From Takifugu bimaculatus (Eukaryota; Chordata; Actinopteri; Tetraodontiformes; Tetraodontidae): a stretch of 64,000 nt of DNA. How positions within the stretch are numbered: position 1 is the first letter of the stretch; each line of letters starts with the position of its first letter. Of this stretch, positions 23,390-34,997 are shown piece after piece. A model generated the notes under the pieces. It searched no databases. It was given only the letters and a program-made list of their open reading frames with translations, and was not told the origin of the DNA. Where the stretch lies: assembly GCA_004026145.2 (NCBI GenBank), contig CP034977.1:5020337-5084336 (forward strand), written 5' to 3'. A program made the position numbers and the translations under genes.

Positions 23390-23395
23390 ATTAAA
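23390..23395 (+). terminator. Poly(A) signal of the RNase T2-like gene
   Basis: ATTAAA lies 65 bp after the stop codon in otherwise unique sequence. It is 67 bp from the SUPT5H signal on the other strand, so the two genes end tail to tail. Confidence 0.6.
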
Positions 23396-23461
23396 ACACG
23401 TTTTGATCGATTTTCTTGCGTTTGTCCTTGAATGCAGAGCGGAAACGTGAATGTTTGATGT

Positions 23462-23467
23462 TTTATT
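23462..23467 (-). terminator. Poly(A) signal of SUPT5H
   Basis: TTTATT on the plus strand is AATAAA on the minus strand, 124 bp beyond the SUPT5H stop codon. Confidence 0.65.
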
Positions 23468-23590
23468 GACATGTTTCTCTCCAGAAAAGCAAAAATTCTC
23501 AGCTACAGTTACAAAAGACGTGGTGAAACAAGGACAATGAATGGATCTGCTGAACATCTGACGCGCTAGGGATCGGCCCTCCGCCCTCTT

Positions 23591-25370
23591 TTAGTGCTCC
23601 AGGCGTCCCAGGAAACGCAGGTTCAGAATCTTCAGCTGGTCGTCCAGCTCCATCCGCACGATGCCGTCATCTCCGTCGATGCTCAAGAGGATCCCCGTGG
23701 CCTCTCTGTCCTCTCCCATGATCACCTTAACCTGAAAGATTCAGTTGGAAATGTCACTCATGGCGTTCCTCAGCGTCCGCAGCCATCGACGCCACCTTAC
23801 CTTGTTGTTTTTGGTGGGAGTGACGGGTTCCAGGTGGTCCGAGCTGATGCTGACCACCTTCTCGCTCTCTTGCATGAATACGGAGCACATGCCCCCCTGG
23901 ACGGGGAAAAGAGACTGAGTGCTGCCCCCTTGTGGCACAGTGGAACCCAACCATAAGGGTTTGAGGTTTCAGATATTTCACATTTAAAGTTGCAATGGAA
24001 AAATCTAATCACAACCCAAACCCTATTTCATGGTCCTGGACGGAGCTCGTTGCTAACGTTTGCTAGCTTTCACAGCTAATATTCCACCAGGTTTCACTAA
24101 TCAGCCCTTAAGCGTGTTTTACCGTGACACTCCTGATAACACCGGTCTGTCCCATAAGGTCCATGAAAGAGTCCTTGACCCGGACCAAGATGTCGGTGGT
24201 CACCCAGTCACTGCTGCCCTGCTCAATGTTGGAGCCTGGGGTGTGAGGGTTGTACCCTCCAGGAGAGGGCGCTCCAGGCGTCATTGGACTGTAACCCACT
24301 GGACTCGGGCTTGGACTGGCCTGGAGACAAAAACGGATTCACACTGTCAAACATCGAGAGAATGCGCATTTCTATCAGGACCACTGCTAAGCGCTAACTG
24401 TGTGCTAAGCGCTAACTGTGTGCTAAGCGCTAACTGTGCTCATATTTAAGTCTCTGCACTCTCCTTTGGAACTTTCTCAAAACTGAAGGGGTAAAATGTT
24501 AGAGCCATACATCTGTGATACTTAATTCTATCAAGGCTGTGGAAGAGTCATCGCTCTAATCAATATTTAATTAATGCCGCTAGTTATTTTAACACTCGTT
24601 AATTGCAATTTACTTTACTATATTCCAGTTACAGCAGCTGGAGGCAGAATATTAAGCACATCTAGTTTGGGGATTTGCTCCAACGGAAGCCCTAAACTAG
24701 TTGCCCTAAACTAGTTGTCTAGCACCAAACCAATCGGTTGAAAAGTCTGGACTTTGCTTCTACTTCCACACCACAAGTGTTCTCGTCTTCTGGCACTAAC
24801 GCTTTGAAACTGCCCGGTGAATCACCAGGAGACGGCGTACCCGATAGGCCACGGGAGACGGCGTACCCGATAGGCCACGGGAGACGGCGTACCCGATAGG
24901 CCACGGGAGACGGCGTACCCGATAGGCCACGGGAGACGGCGTACCCGATAGGCCACGGGAGACGGCGTTACCCGATAGGCCACCGGAGGACGGCGTACCC
25001 GATAGGCCACGGGAGACGGCCGTACCCGATAGGCCACGGGAGAACGGCGTACCCGATAGGCCACGGGAGACGGCCTATCGGGAGACGGCGTACCTGATAG
25101 GCCACGGGAGACGGCGTACCTGATAGGCCATGGGAGACGGCCTATCGGGAGACGGCGTACCCGATAGGCCACGGGAGACGGCCTATCGGGAGACGGCGTA
25201 CCTGATAGGCCATGGGAGACGGCGTCGGATGGTAGCTGGCGGGAGAGTGTGTGTTCTGGTAACCAACAGGTGAGGGCGCCACTTGGTGGTAGCTCTGAGG
25301 ACTGGGACTAGGCTGATAGGAGCCCTGAGGGGAGGGGGCTGCATAGGGGGAGTACTGCTCTGTGTTATAC

Positions 25371-25447
<77 letters not shown>

Positions 25448-27947
25448 AAAGGTCTGGCAACAGAACGTCTGAGGCTGGAGGTGAGTCTACTCACATCGCT
25501 GGCGTTCCAGGAGTTTGGGGGTTGTACTGAGGGTTGACCTGTGGTGAGGGGACCTCTGGGTACCCCGGGGTCTGAGGGTTGGGGGTGCCGCCATAGCCTT
25601 GAGGCGAGGGGGAAGGCTCATCATCGTAGCCAAAGTCGTACTCTTCTTCATTTCTGAGTAAAACAAAGAAGTAACTACAGTGGTTCCACCCTGTGTGTGT
25701 GTGTGTTGGGGGGGGGAGTGTGTGTGTGTGTGGGAGTGTGTGCGTGTGTGAGTCTCACCTGGAAGGTGTGTTGGGGTTGCTGGGATCCCAGGCTCCACTC
25801 TGACCTGGTGTCCTACTCCCATCATGCAGCGGGGTTTGAGAGCCATAATGAGGCGTACGGCTTCCTGTTAGGATGGTAGACAAGCGATGTGTGTTGAGTA
25901 GCTGTGGTCTGTCGAGGAGGAGCTAAAGACTGAAACTCTAACTCTAACCCTAGAGTTAGAGTTAGAGTTAGGGTTAGAGTTAGGGTTAGAGTTAGAGTTA
26001 GAGTTAGGGTTAGAGTTAGAGCTAGGGTAACCCTAACCCTAACCCTAACTAACCCTAACTCTAACCCTAACTCTAACCCTAACTCTAACCCTAACTCTAA
26101 CCCTAACCCTAACCCTAACCCTAACTCTAACTCTAACCCTAACTCTAACTCTAACTCTAACCCTAACCCTAACTCTAACCCTAACTCTAACTCTAACTCT
26201 AACCCTAACTAACTCTAACCCTAACCCTAACCCTAACTAACTCTAACTCTAACTCTAACTAACTCTAACTCTAACTCTAACTCTAACTCCAGCGCGGCCG
26301 CTCGCAGCGCGTCTGCTGTGAACGACTCAATCATCCAGTGTGATGGCGGCGAGTCGAAGGTCGTGACAGCGACTCACCATCGTGCAGCGGCGTCTGCGAC
26401 CCGTACATGGGGGTCCTTGATCCGGTGCCGTACATGGGGGTCTGGGAGCCGTACATGGGGGTCCGACTGTGGGCGGAGGTCATTCCACTGTGTCTCTTTG
26501 CTCCCCTACAGAGAAGGTGGTGGAGCAGGATTATTGATAACCAGGAGCCAATCAGCTTGGATCAAAACTGCAGCAGGGTGAGGCGCGTGAGGACGCACAT
26601 GGTGGTCAGCCGCTGCCGGTCCACGGAGATGGTCTGGCAGGTGGAGTGAAGCTCCACTCGGGCCGTGGACTCTGTGGCGTCCTTCACCACTCCGATGTAA
26701 CCTGGGACAGCAGGAAACGGCATCACTTTTGGTTTAAGGGGAGCGGGAGGTCACGTGACTGTGCTTCCTGCCACTCTGACCTTTGTAGGGACCCTGAGAG
26801 ATGCGAACCGTCTGACCAATCAGCTCATTGTCCCGTCGTCCCCTCCCACGCCACATCCCGCCTCCTCCTCCACCCCCTCTTTGAGGAGCCCCTGCAGAAG
26901 GAGCCCGGACACGTTGGAGCCACACTTGCTTTCTCCACACTGACAGACAGGAACATTTCTGACCCACCTCCCCCGCCGTGGTGCATGGGGCTGCTGATCC
27001 GAGGACTCATTGGAGCGAAACCCCCCACCGTGAAGTTGGTGACGTCTCTGGGCTGAAGGAGGACACGAGACGAGCGTTACAACACGTGGAGCAGGAACTG
27101 GACTCGCATGAGACGCAGCCAGCGAGACACCCACCTTGGACCCGCCCGCCAACACCAGGTGTCGAGTCTTACACACAAACATGCCGCCGTTTTCCACTAA
27201 CTTTTTACAGTGGAGGAAGGCAAAGCCTCGGAACAGGTGGCGGATCTCCCCCTCACGACCCTGTGGGAGGAAGGGACGCAGGAAGTGACATCGACAAACA
27301 GGAAGTGTGAGAGAGAAAGGAAGAGTGGGGATGCTCTCACCGAGTGCGGCCCGTCGATCACCTTGACGATGTCTTTGACGTGGATGTTGTTCTGCTCCGA
27401 GTCCAAGGCCACGGCGAAGCGGTTGTCCTTCCTGCGGTTCACTGCTTGATGGCGGACGGTCAGAACCTTCCCGTGCATGTTCAGCACCTGGGACATTGAC
27501 GCTCCACGTTACAGGATTCAGCTTTATCTGAGGGGCTGTCTTGGGAATCGGGCATCACCTGAAACGTCTCCCTCTCCAGCCGGACAATGACTCCAACTGT
27601 CTGCGGATCCAGCTGAACCAGCTCGCCCCACTCGTGCTGCCCACCGGCGTCCACGCCCGACGCCGTCTCAGAGCAGAGCTGCAGGTCTCTGGGCAGCACC
27701 TTCAACTGGAGACATGGCGCGGACGGTAATTACGCTGCCGACAACACGGCGTGAGGGCGGGCGGAGGAGCGGCTGCAACAAATACCTCGTGCATGGTGAG
27801 GTCAGAAAACAGGATGACGAAGTTCTCCTCCACCCTGACGATGAGGCCCGTGTCGCCCTCGTAGCGCCCAGCAATCACCTTCACGTGGTCGCCCATCCGG
27901 AAGTACTTCCTCAGCTCGTGAGCGGGAAACTCCAGAGGGTCCTGAAC

Positions 27948-27995
<48 letters not shown>

Positions 27996-30900
27996 CATCA
28001 TTGGTGTTATGTGCTAATATTAGTTTTGCTGCTACTTTAACCTCATTGGTCAGGACTTACCTTCAGGTCCTCGTGTTTGGGCATGATGGTGATCTTGTTG
28101 CCGTCCACACTCAGGATTTTCCCCTGCAGGTTGATCAACTCTCCCTCACACACCTCCACATTGTCTCCAGCCTGCAGGTTGTGTTCTCGCTCTTTACCTG
28201 CAGCCACAGATGCATTTCTCACCCTTTGCCATCGCACAACTGTTGCCAGTGTGTATTTATGCAGCAGCAGCGCCCCCATTGGGACCCTGCAGGTATCGTC
28301 TCCAGGTGAGCGTGGAGCATGTGGAGCTCACCTGACTCTGTGACCACCTCTAAGTCGAGTCCTTCTGGCTGGTCCTCAAACTTCTCCAGCTCTGACAGGG
28401 TGGGCTTTACTCCGTCTGTGATCTGAAAGAGCAGAACTGAAAGTGAATCCGGTGAGGAGCCTCTCAGCACACCATCTCGCCACTCCAACCACTCACCACA
28501 GCTGACATGGCAAAACTCTTAAACAGGAAACCTTTGCGGCTGTAACGGTTTCCCTCGAAGATCATGAAGTCTCCGTCATGGCTCACCTCCCCACCTAGAG
28601 ACCTGGGAATCAAAGTTACCGAGCAGCGCTGCCAATTATTCATCCCAGTCTCCAGACGGCTGCTTATTAGTTCAAATGAAATGGTTCCGATTCAGCGGGA
28701 AATGTGCTGAAGGGTCCACGTGGACGTGCTCGTGGTCGTACCTGATCTTCTCTGCATCGAACAGCCTCTGACCAGGCCTCTTGAACTTCTTTCTCTTGGC
28801 AAACCAGTCTTTCTAGAAACAGACTCACAGGTGTAAACGACCCATGACCGCGGTCGACCTTCAGCACCGTCTGTCAATCCTACCAGGCTCATCTTGGCCT
28901 TGATCCGGTCCAGGTCGATCCGCGGGATCATCTTCAGGGAGATGGTGTTCTGGCTTGGCTCCACATAATCCACCTGAACAGAACAGGTTTAGATCATGAG
29001 TAGGAGACTCCTCCCACCTGATCCCACGCCGGGACCGTTCTGCTCATCGGTACCTGAGCGATGTCATCCTTGTACAGGCCTCTCTTGAGTCGGACCCAGG
29101 ATTTAGGCTTCAGGTTAGTGACCTCTTTGACCACCTTCAGGACATCAGTCATCTCCTTGATGGGAACCATCTGCTGGTTCCACAGACCCATTCTCAGATT
29201 CCCGATTCCCTCAATCGCCGACTTGACGTGCGTCTGTTTGTATGCCTCCACGTAGATGTAACCTTTGACGTGATCGGGGGCCACCACGGACTTGATCTGC
29301 AGTGGCTGTGGAGAGAGGAGCAGTGGGAGGAGTCAGGACTTACCCACCAATCAGCAGAAAACCAAATGCTCAAACAACAAAACACCGACCGACTGAAGCA
29401 AAAACTAGAAAATCAGTGTTCCCCACAGGACTGGAGTCCAGACCTGCCACGATTAAATATGTCTGGGACACTTCACACCTGCCCTAAAGTCTACAGCACC
29501 ACCTCTGAATCACTCAGGCTCCACCACACTAATCTGAGTCCATTGGAGAAGCAAGAAAAACACCAATTAATAATTAATAAACTGGAGCTTCTTACTGTAT
29601 CAGTGAACTGGTAGGCGATGAACTTCCTCATCAACGCGATGGCCGTCGCCCGTTCCTCCCCAATCTGAGTGGACAGAGATGTTCAGTAGATATGGGGGGG
29701 TAGCAGAGGGGGTAGGAGAGAGGGGAGGGGAGGGGGTGGGAGGTAGGAGAGAGAGGGAGAAGACACACCTTACATTTGACCGTCCATAGGTTGGGATCTC
29801 TGCAGATGACAAACACAAAGGTTTAGATGCAGTTGTGATGGTGACCCACGGGCTGATCTGATTGGTGGACGAGGTGTCACCTACTTGACTCCAGGAAGTA
29901 GCTGCTGCTGGGTGATGTCATCAGACAGCTCCTCAGAGCCTCCGGAGTAACTGCACAAGACAGAGGAAGCATCATCAGGTCGTAGAGTCCAAAGGATCCG
30001 AATATAAAGCTTCAATAATCAGCATTTTAACAATGTCAGCTGAAATAAAGATGTAATAAAGAAATAAAGATGTGGAGTTTGCAGCATCCTTGTATAGATC
30101 CATCTAAGAAAAGCAGAAACCAGGACAGACAGAAAAGTGGAGCCACAGAAAGACTCACTGCTCGCCTCCAGATGTCTTGGCATATTTCCTCATGTAGTAT
30201 TCCCCCAACGCCTCCTCCCTGGAGTCCCTGGAAAACACACACACACACACATCAGCCAACACATCACTGCTGCATCACACAGACACACAGGAAGTGGCGT
30301 TGTCGTGCAGCAGCTGGTTCTTCAACAGTTTCCAAGGATGAGCAGAACATAAAAGAGGCTGACTCGGTTTTTGTTCCCATGGCAACAGAGTCTGATTAAA
30401 TCGTAGAACGCTCTGCACCAACTTCCTGGATCAGGACAGTTTACCTCCAGAGGTTCTGCAGCCGCCTGGATCCAGAATGATCTTCATCCAGAGCCATGTG
30501 CTCAATGTTGGACACTGACAGGAACAGGAAGTGATGAAATCAGGATTAGAATCTGGACGTAAAAGATACAAATGATGAAAACAGATAAAGGGAATAAGAC
30601 TCACCTTCAGCCTCTTCTGCTCGGAACAACCAGTGACACAGAAATACCAGAGGAGAGAGAGAGAAGATGAGAAGGTGAGGAAATGGAGGGATGAGGAGGA
30701 ACATGTCATGAGAGCACCACAGAACATGATGGGAGAACGACCACAATGATGTTCAAACACAAGAGCGATGGGCTGATCCAGCAGAAACAAAGCCAGCACA
30801 CTGGTTCTGCTTCTGCTCTGATGAACCGAAGCCACACATCATGCGTCCGCCGGAGGGTCATTAGGTCGTGTTCCCCTACTGCTCCCATGGGGAAGAGAGG

Positions 30901-33178
30901 AGCTCCGTTTAGGCTCCCACCATCTGATGGGCTCTACCAGATGTGTGATCGGGCGTCAGGGCGCCGATCCCATCAATGACGTCGTCATCTTTGGAAACTT
31001 CCCCGATGTTCTCCTATAGATTGAGCTCTGTCTCCTATAGATTGTGCTCTGTCTCCTATAGATTGAGCTCTGTCTCCTATAGATTGAGCTCTGTCTCCTA
31101 TAGATTGAGCTCTGTCTCCTATAGCTTGAGCTCTGTCTCCTATAGATTGAGCTCTGTCTCCTATAGATTGAGCTCTGTCTCCTATAGATTGAGCTCTGTC
31201 TCCTATAGATTGAGCTCTGTCTCCTATAGATTGTGCTCTGTCTCCTATAGATTGAGCTCTGTCTCCTATATTTCCGTTATCTCTCCTGGTCTTTGGGTCT
31301 GTCTGGCCAGTCTTGAAGAGGTCATTGATGTTTAACATCATCATCTCAGGCACTTTGTTGCAAATAAAAAGAGCTTAAGAATATTTGGGGGTCCTGAGTA
31401 AACAGAACATGGGTTAGTTAAATGAGATGAGGTTCCCTCGGGTGATGGCTCATCAGTTAGTCTAAACTAGCCAATCACCGACCGGCCCAAACACCCTGAC
31501 TGGGTCTACAGCAGCAACAGGTGCTGCGGGGGGGTTCTCCAGAGAGAGGACCAGTGCTCGGCCTGAAGAAGAGCCAGTCCGTCTTATTAAAAACAGGATA
31601 AAGTCGTTTTCAACACCAGCATCACACCACTGATAAACTTGTCCCAGCTGCATTTTTCTAATTTAAAAAAGATTTTTGATTTCCTGTCGTTCTAGACTAT
31701 CGTCAGGACTGATGAGGATGATGATGAAGAATATGGAAATAACTCATTAGTTCTGTTAGTTGAAAACTACCTGTAAAAATCAGCCTCATCGCTGCATCTG
31801 TATGGTCGTTAATATGGTAAGGTCGTCTGGTTTCACAAATGAGCACCAAACAACACTTGCTCTTAATTTTTTGTTAAATTGTTAATTGCAGGAAATGAAA
31901 CTGGTGGATAAACTTGAGGCACATTTTGTCATGTCTGGATTTGTGACTTGCTGCCCTTTTTTGTGGAATTTTTATGGAACTCCATCCCAGACGTAGGACG
32001 GTGACGCGTGGCCGGCGTCAGACATGTGATGACGACATGAGAGGAGAATTACCGTTAACTGAAGAGGACAGGCATGACGGAGAGAAACAGTGATAAAAGA
32101 GAAGTCAGAGAGAAATGTAAAGTCCAAAACCACCATCAACGTTTAAAACCCGTTCAGAGGCTGATAACATCGCTGAGCTTTTTTACTTCTGCATAAATCG
32201 GTACAAAGTGGTTGGTGTTTGTCCACACGGGTCCGTTGCTGTTGACTGAGCGGCACAAAAGATTATCTGAGCTTGAATACACCACAGTAAATTCTGCCCT
32301 GTTGTCTGAAACAACCTCCGGCTAGTTAGCGAAGCTGGTGCGGACTGGATTCAAAGAACAGACAGCTGATTTGTTACTACTAAAAAGTAAAGTGAAACCT
32401 CACCTTTCTCCAGGATGTCTTCAGCACCTTCCTCCCACTGATCCTCCTCATCTTCATACTCATCATCCACATCTACAACGTAAAGGAATAACTGAATAGG
32501 ACGCAGCCCACCTCTTTACAGGAAAAGGGAATAATGGATGTGTCTTCACCAGCTTCGTCCAGGATGAACCCCCCGTGCCTGGGCTTCTTCCTTGGACGAT
32601 CATCATCCTCCTCTTCCTCCTCTTCATCATACTCCTCTTCGTCCTCCAGGTCCTCCCCCTCTTCCTCGGCTACCTTGTCACTGCCCACAGGACTAGCGGT
32701 CTCCTCCTGGTAACATTCAAAAGAATCTTCTTCTTACCCAGCGCTCAAGCATTAAAATGTTCATTTCAAAATGGATCTTTCACTGGAACTTCACAAACTC
32801 ATGCTTAATAACCTACGCTAATACAATATCTAATGAGTAACTAATATTTAGTAATAACTTATTGTAAAATAAGATTAAAAATAATTAAATAACTAGTTTA
32901 AAAGGCAGAAAATGATGGGAATGATTAGGGCAGTATTCATAGGAGTAAAAGCACTGTTCGGACAGTGATCTTAACCCTCTGTTGCTGGTCATCTCCGGTG
33001 GTTAACGTCGGTCACTGGGGCCCATTTTAACACTTTAATCTGCTTGTTTATATTAGCGCAGTTAGCATCTTCGAATGAACGGCTAGCTTACCTCGTTTTC
33101 CTCCACCTCCTCGGCCTCCCCATCACTGCTGCGCTCGCTCTGGTTGTCAGAAAAGTCACTGTCCTCACTGTCTGACAT
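23591..33178 (-). CDS. supt5h: Transcription elongation factor SPT5 (DSIF large subunit), complete
   Basis: SPT5 pairs with SPT4 as DSIF on RNA polymerase II and controls promoter-proximal pausing and elongation. Twenty-nine minus-strand exons join in phase to 1082 residues: 33178-33092, 32706-32550, 32472-32404, 30616-30605, 30514-30445, 30227-30159, 29950-29885, 29799-29769, 29664-29596, 29305-29054, 28973-28884, 28812-28742, 28602-28497, 28422-28332, 28197-28061, 27941-27786, 27705-27559, 27487-27341, 27260-27135, 27052-26968, 26891-26781, 26701-26599, 26505-26378, 25864-25759, 25653-25495, 25370-25202, 24320-24123, 23896-23801, 23731-23591. Order: acidic N-terminus ([15 protein letters not shown]), NGN domain (about 175-270, FIAYQFTDT), several KOW modules (e.g. 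[20 protein letters not shown]), CTR1 with [17 protein letters not shown]2 with [21 protein letters not shown]-terminal KOW ([12 protein letters not shown]). Human SPT5 is 1087 residues. Introns hold many tandem arrays but the coding sequence is intact. Confidence 0.97.
24388..24437. repeat. 18-bp repeat in SUPT5H intron
   Basis: Three copies of GCTAAGCGCTAACTGTGT. Each contains the palindrome AGCGCT. Confidence 0.8.
24826..25230 (-). repeat. 26-bp minisatellite derived from a SUPT5H exon end and its splice donor
   Basis: About 13 units, on the minus strand CCGTCTCCC(A/G)TGGCCTATC plus (A/G)GGTACG. The unit at 25202-25227 is the true 3' end of exon 25201/25370: it encodes TPSPMAYQ and carries the used donor CAG|GTACGC. 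The remaining units extend into the intron. Three of the units (donors at 25201, 25119 and 25093) keep CAG|GTACGC; the others have CGG|GTACGC or small indels. Short 13-bp partial units (CCGATAGGCCGTC) are interspersed. Confidence 0.9.
25373..25444. repeat. (CA)n microsatellite beside SUPT5H exon
   Basis: A pure (CA)36-type tract that ends three bases before the acceptor of the exon starting at 25370. On the sense (minus) strand it is a (GT)n tract running straight into the acceptor CAG. Confidence 0.95.
25945..26288. repeat. (CCCTAA)/(CTCTAA)n array with an inversion
   Basis: TTAGGG/TTAGAG units at 25945-26030 switch to CCCTAA/CTCTAA units at 26033-26288. The array is therefore a head-to-head pair of telomere-like blocks inside a SUPT5H intron. 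Confidence 0.9.
27953..27992. repeat. (CA)n microsatellite in SUPT5H intron
   Basis: About 20 CA units next to the acceptor of the exon starting at 27941. Confidence 0.9.
30605..30616 (-). other. supt5h: 12-nt microexon of SUPT5H
   Basis: Minus strand AGCAG|AAGAGGCTGAAG|GTGAG. It is flanked by AG and GT, and joining exons 3 and 5 through it keeps phase 1 and adds EEAE in front of [12 protein letters not shown]. Skipping it also keeps the frame, because the flanking exons have the same phase. Human SPT5 has matching residues at this place and, from memory, 1087- and 1083-residue isoforms that differ by four residues. Confidence 0.85.
31012..31272. repeat. 21-bp minisatellite in SUPT5H intron
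   Basis: Twelve to thirteen units of CTCCTATAGATTGAGCTCTG plus T, almost identical, with ATTGTG and CTTGAG variants. The same 18-bp core recurs once upstream of TRIAP1 (34063-34080). Confidence 0.95.
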
Positions 33179-33560
33179 ATCTCAGCCTCGGGTTGACTGC
33201 GACAGAACCACCCACGTTATTTTTATTGAAGCCAAGTGGACCAGCTAACATTCGGCTAACAGCTACACCAAAATACAGGCCATAACAATGACGGCGCCTT
33301 ACACACAGGCTAACGTGGGATTTCGGTTAAAGGTAGCTGAGAAAACAGCTTAGATTATTATTATCTTCTTTCTACCCACCTGTCCCAACTTCCGTCTGGA
33401 CTTTATGTCGCGGTAAATGATGAAAATTTGTAAAATAGGTGGGTTCGTTTTGATTAGTCCAGTGCGTCTTTCGTCTTCCTGGTGTAACGCGAGATTTCAA
33501 ACGGCCAAACTATTGTCCCGCGAGATTTGGGCAAAAGGCGGGACACAAGTAAAGTAAGAA
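33179..33560. promoter_or_regulatory. SUPT5H promoter region, possibly shared with TRIAP1
   Basis: The start codons of SUPT5H (33178, minus) and TRIAP1 (34163, plus) face apart across 984 bp. The SUPT5H side holds CGCGAGATTT twice (33488-33497 and 33519-33528), half of the TCTCGCGAGA motif of housekeeping bidirectional promoters. It also holds GCAAAAGGCGGGAC, which looks like an E2F-type site. Transcription starts cannot be located by eye. Confidence 0.4.
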
Positions 33561-33956
33561 GCCTCACTCCGCCAAAAAACGAAAAACTCACCAACAGACA
33601 AAATTCCAGTTTCAAATGTTTTTGAGGTTAATATTTTTTTTATTAAGGCATTTTACTGTATATCTGTAAGATATACATTGCATCCAGTAAGAACTGGACT
33701 GTTGGTTGTCTTCAGTACTTAGTGCGTAGGTCCACACGCTGTTGATTCATTTGAGGGTAACGGGAATTTATTAAAATAAAATCAAAGGTTTGGCGTTTTC
33801 ACACAGGCACAAGAAAATAACAAAATTTACCAGTATTTTTTTGTTTTATTATAAATATTACAAAATAAATTAGGTCTGTTTTTAGTTCCGTTTATTTGGT
33901 GCATTTTAGTTTATCAACGTGCCTGTTAATTTTTTAATCTGTACGTTCCCGATTTC

Positions 33957-34056
33957 GGGAAACAATTCGGGACCTCGGGACCTCTTCTCCACTAAAGAAA
34001 ATTCAACTGGACCTTCTTTAGTGGAGAAGAGGTCCCGAGGTCTGGAATTGTTTCCC
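33957..34056. repeat. Near-perfect inverted repeat upstream of TRIAP1
   Basis: Two 43-nt arms, 33957-33999 and 34014-34056, with about two mismatches and a 14-nt loop. The arms read GGGAAACAATTC near the outside and CTCTTCTCCACTAAAGAA near the loop. The structure ends 106 bp before the TRIAP1 start codon and could fold in the 5' UTR RNA or as a DNA cruciform. Confidence 0.9.
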
Positions 34057-34162
34057 GAGTGAGAGCTCTGTCTCCTATAGCATCTCTGCAGGGCCCGGCG
34101 CTGAAGCCGCAGATCCTCCAACGTTCCGCCTCGTCGTCTCCGTTTCTGCCCGGTCGTCGGAG

Positions 34163-34387
34163 ATGAACAGCGTCGGCGAAGCGTGTACCGACCTGAAGCG
34201 GGAGTACGACCAGTGTTTTAACCGCTGGTTCGCCGAGAAGTTCCTGAAGGGCGACCGCAGCGGTGACCCGTGCACCGACAGCTTCCGGAAGTACCAACAC
34301 TGCGTGCAGAAGGCCATCAAGGAGAAGGACATACCGATCGAGGGGGTGGACTTCATGGGCCCCAACAAAGACAAACCCGAGGGCTGA
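34163..34387 (+). CDS. triap1: TP53-regulated inhibitor of apoptosis 1 (TRIAP1/Mdm35)
   Basis: TRIAP1 is a small twin-CX9C protein of the mitochondrial intermembrane space. It pairs with PRELI-family proteins to carry phosphatidic acid for cardiolipin synthesis and protects from apoptosis. The frame encodes 74 residues from MNSVGEACTDLKREYDQCF. The first CX9C spans C8-C18, and a second CX9C follows in DPCTDSFRKYQHC. The family signature EKDIPIEGVDFMG is present. Human length is 76. The frame has no intron and all key cysteines, so it looks functional. If fish orthologues contain an intron this would be a retrocopy. AATAAA signals follow at 34651 and 34662. Confidence 0.93.
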   Translation: MNSVGEACTDLKREYDQCFNRWFAEKFLKGDRSGDPCTDSFRKYQHCVQKAIKEKDIPIEGVDFMGPNKDKPEG

Positions 34388-34997
34388 TCGAGAGCAGGCT
34401 CATCGGGATCACACCTCATACTGGCCGCGGAGCGCGTGTACGAGGCGGGGGGGGCGCCCGCAGAGCGACCCGAGAGGCAGAGTCGATGGGTTTGGGACTG
34501 GACCTCTGCGGCCTTGAAATAAGAAATATGAAGATAAAGAGACTTTGTGACGACATTTGGACGTTTTCTCCACTTACAGATTTCATGAACTTTCTGATGA
34601 ATCATTTGTTTATGAAATAATTTGGTTGCCTGGCTGAAATAATGCAAAATAATAAAATAATAATAAAACCTTTTTATTATTCAATGCAATTCAATCATCT
34701 ATTATCAGATTCAACCTTTTTGGTCTTCTGAATCTTTCAGAATGTGGATCATTTTTTCTCCATTTGGATTCATATATATTTATAATGGGGAAAAGCTGCA
34801 TTAAATGTCTGATTGGTGACCCATTAACAGTTGGTTGTGGGGTCACGTGTGTCCCTATAGTGATGCTCCAGAGCAGAAGAGACTAATGTCAGAAATATGT
34901 CACCGTCGACTCCAATAACAGGTCAAATTCAATCACTTTTCAGGTCTGACACAGCTGGACTCTGCAGGAAGAGCGGAAAGAAACTAGTGTGGCGTTA

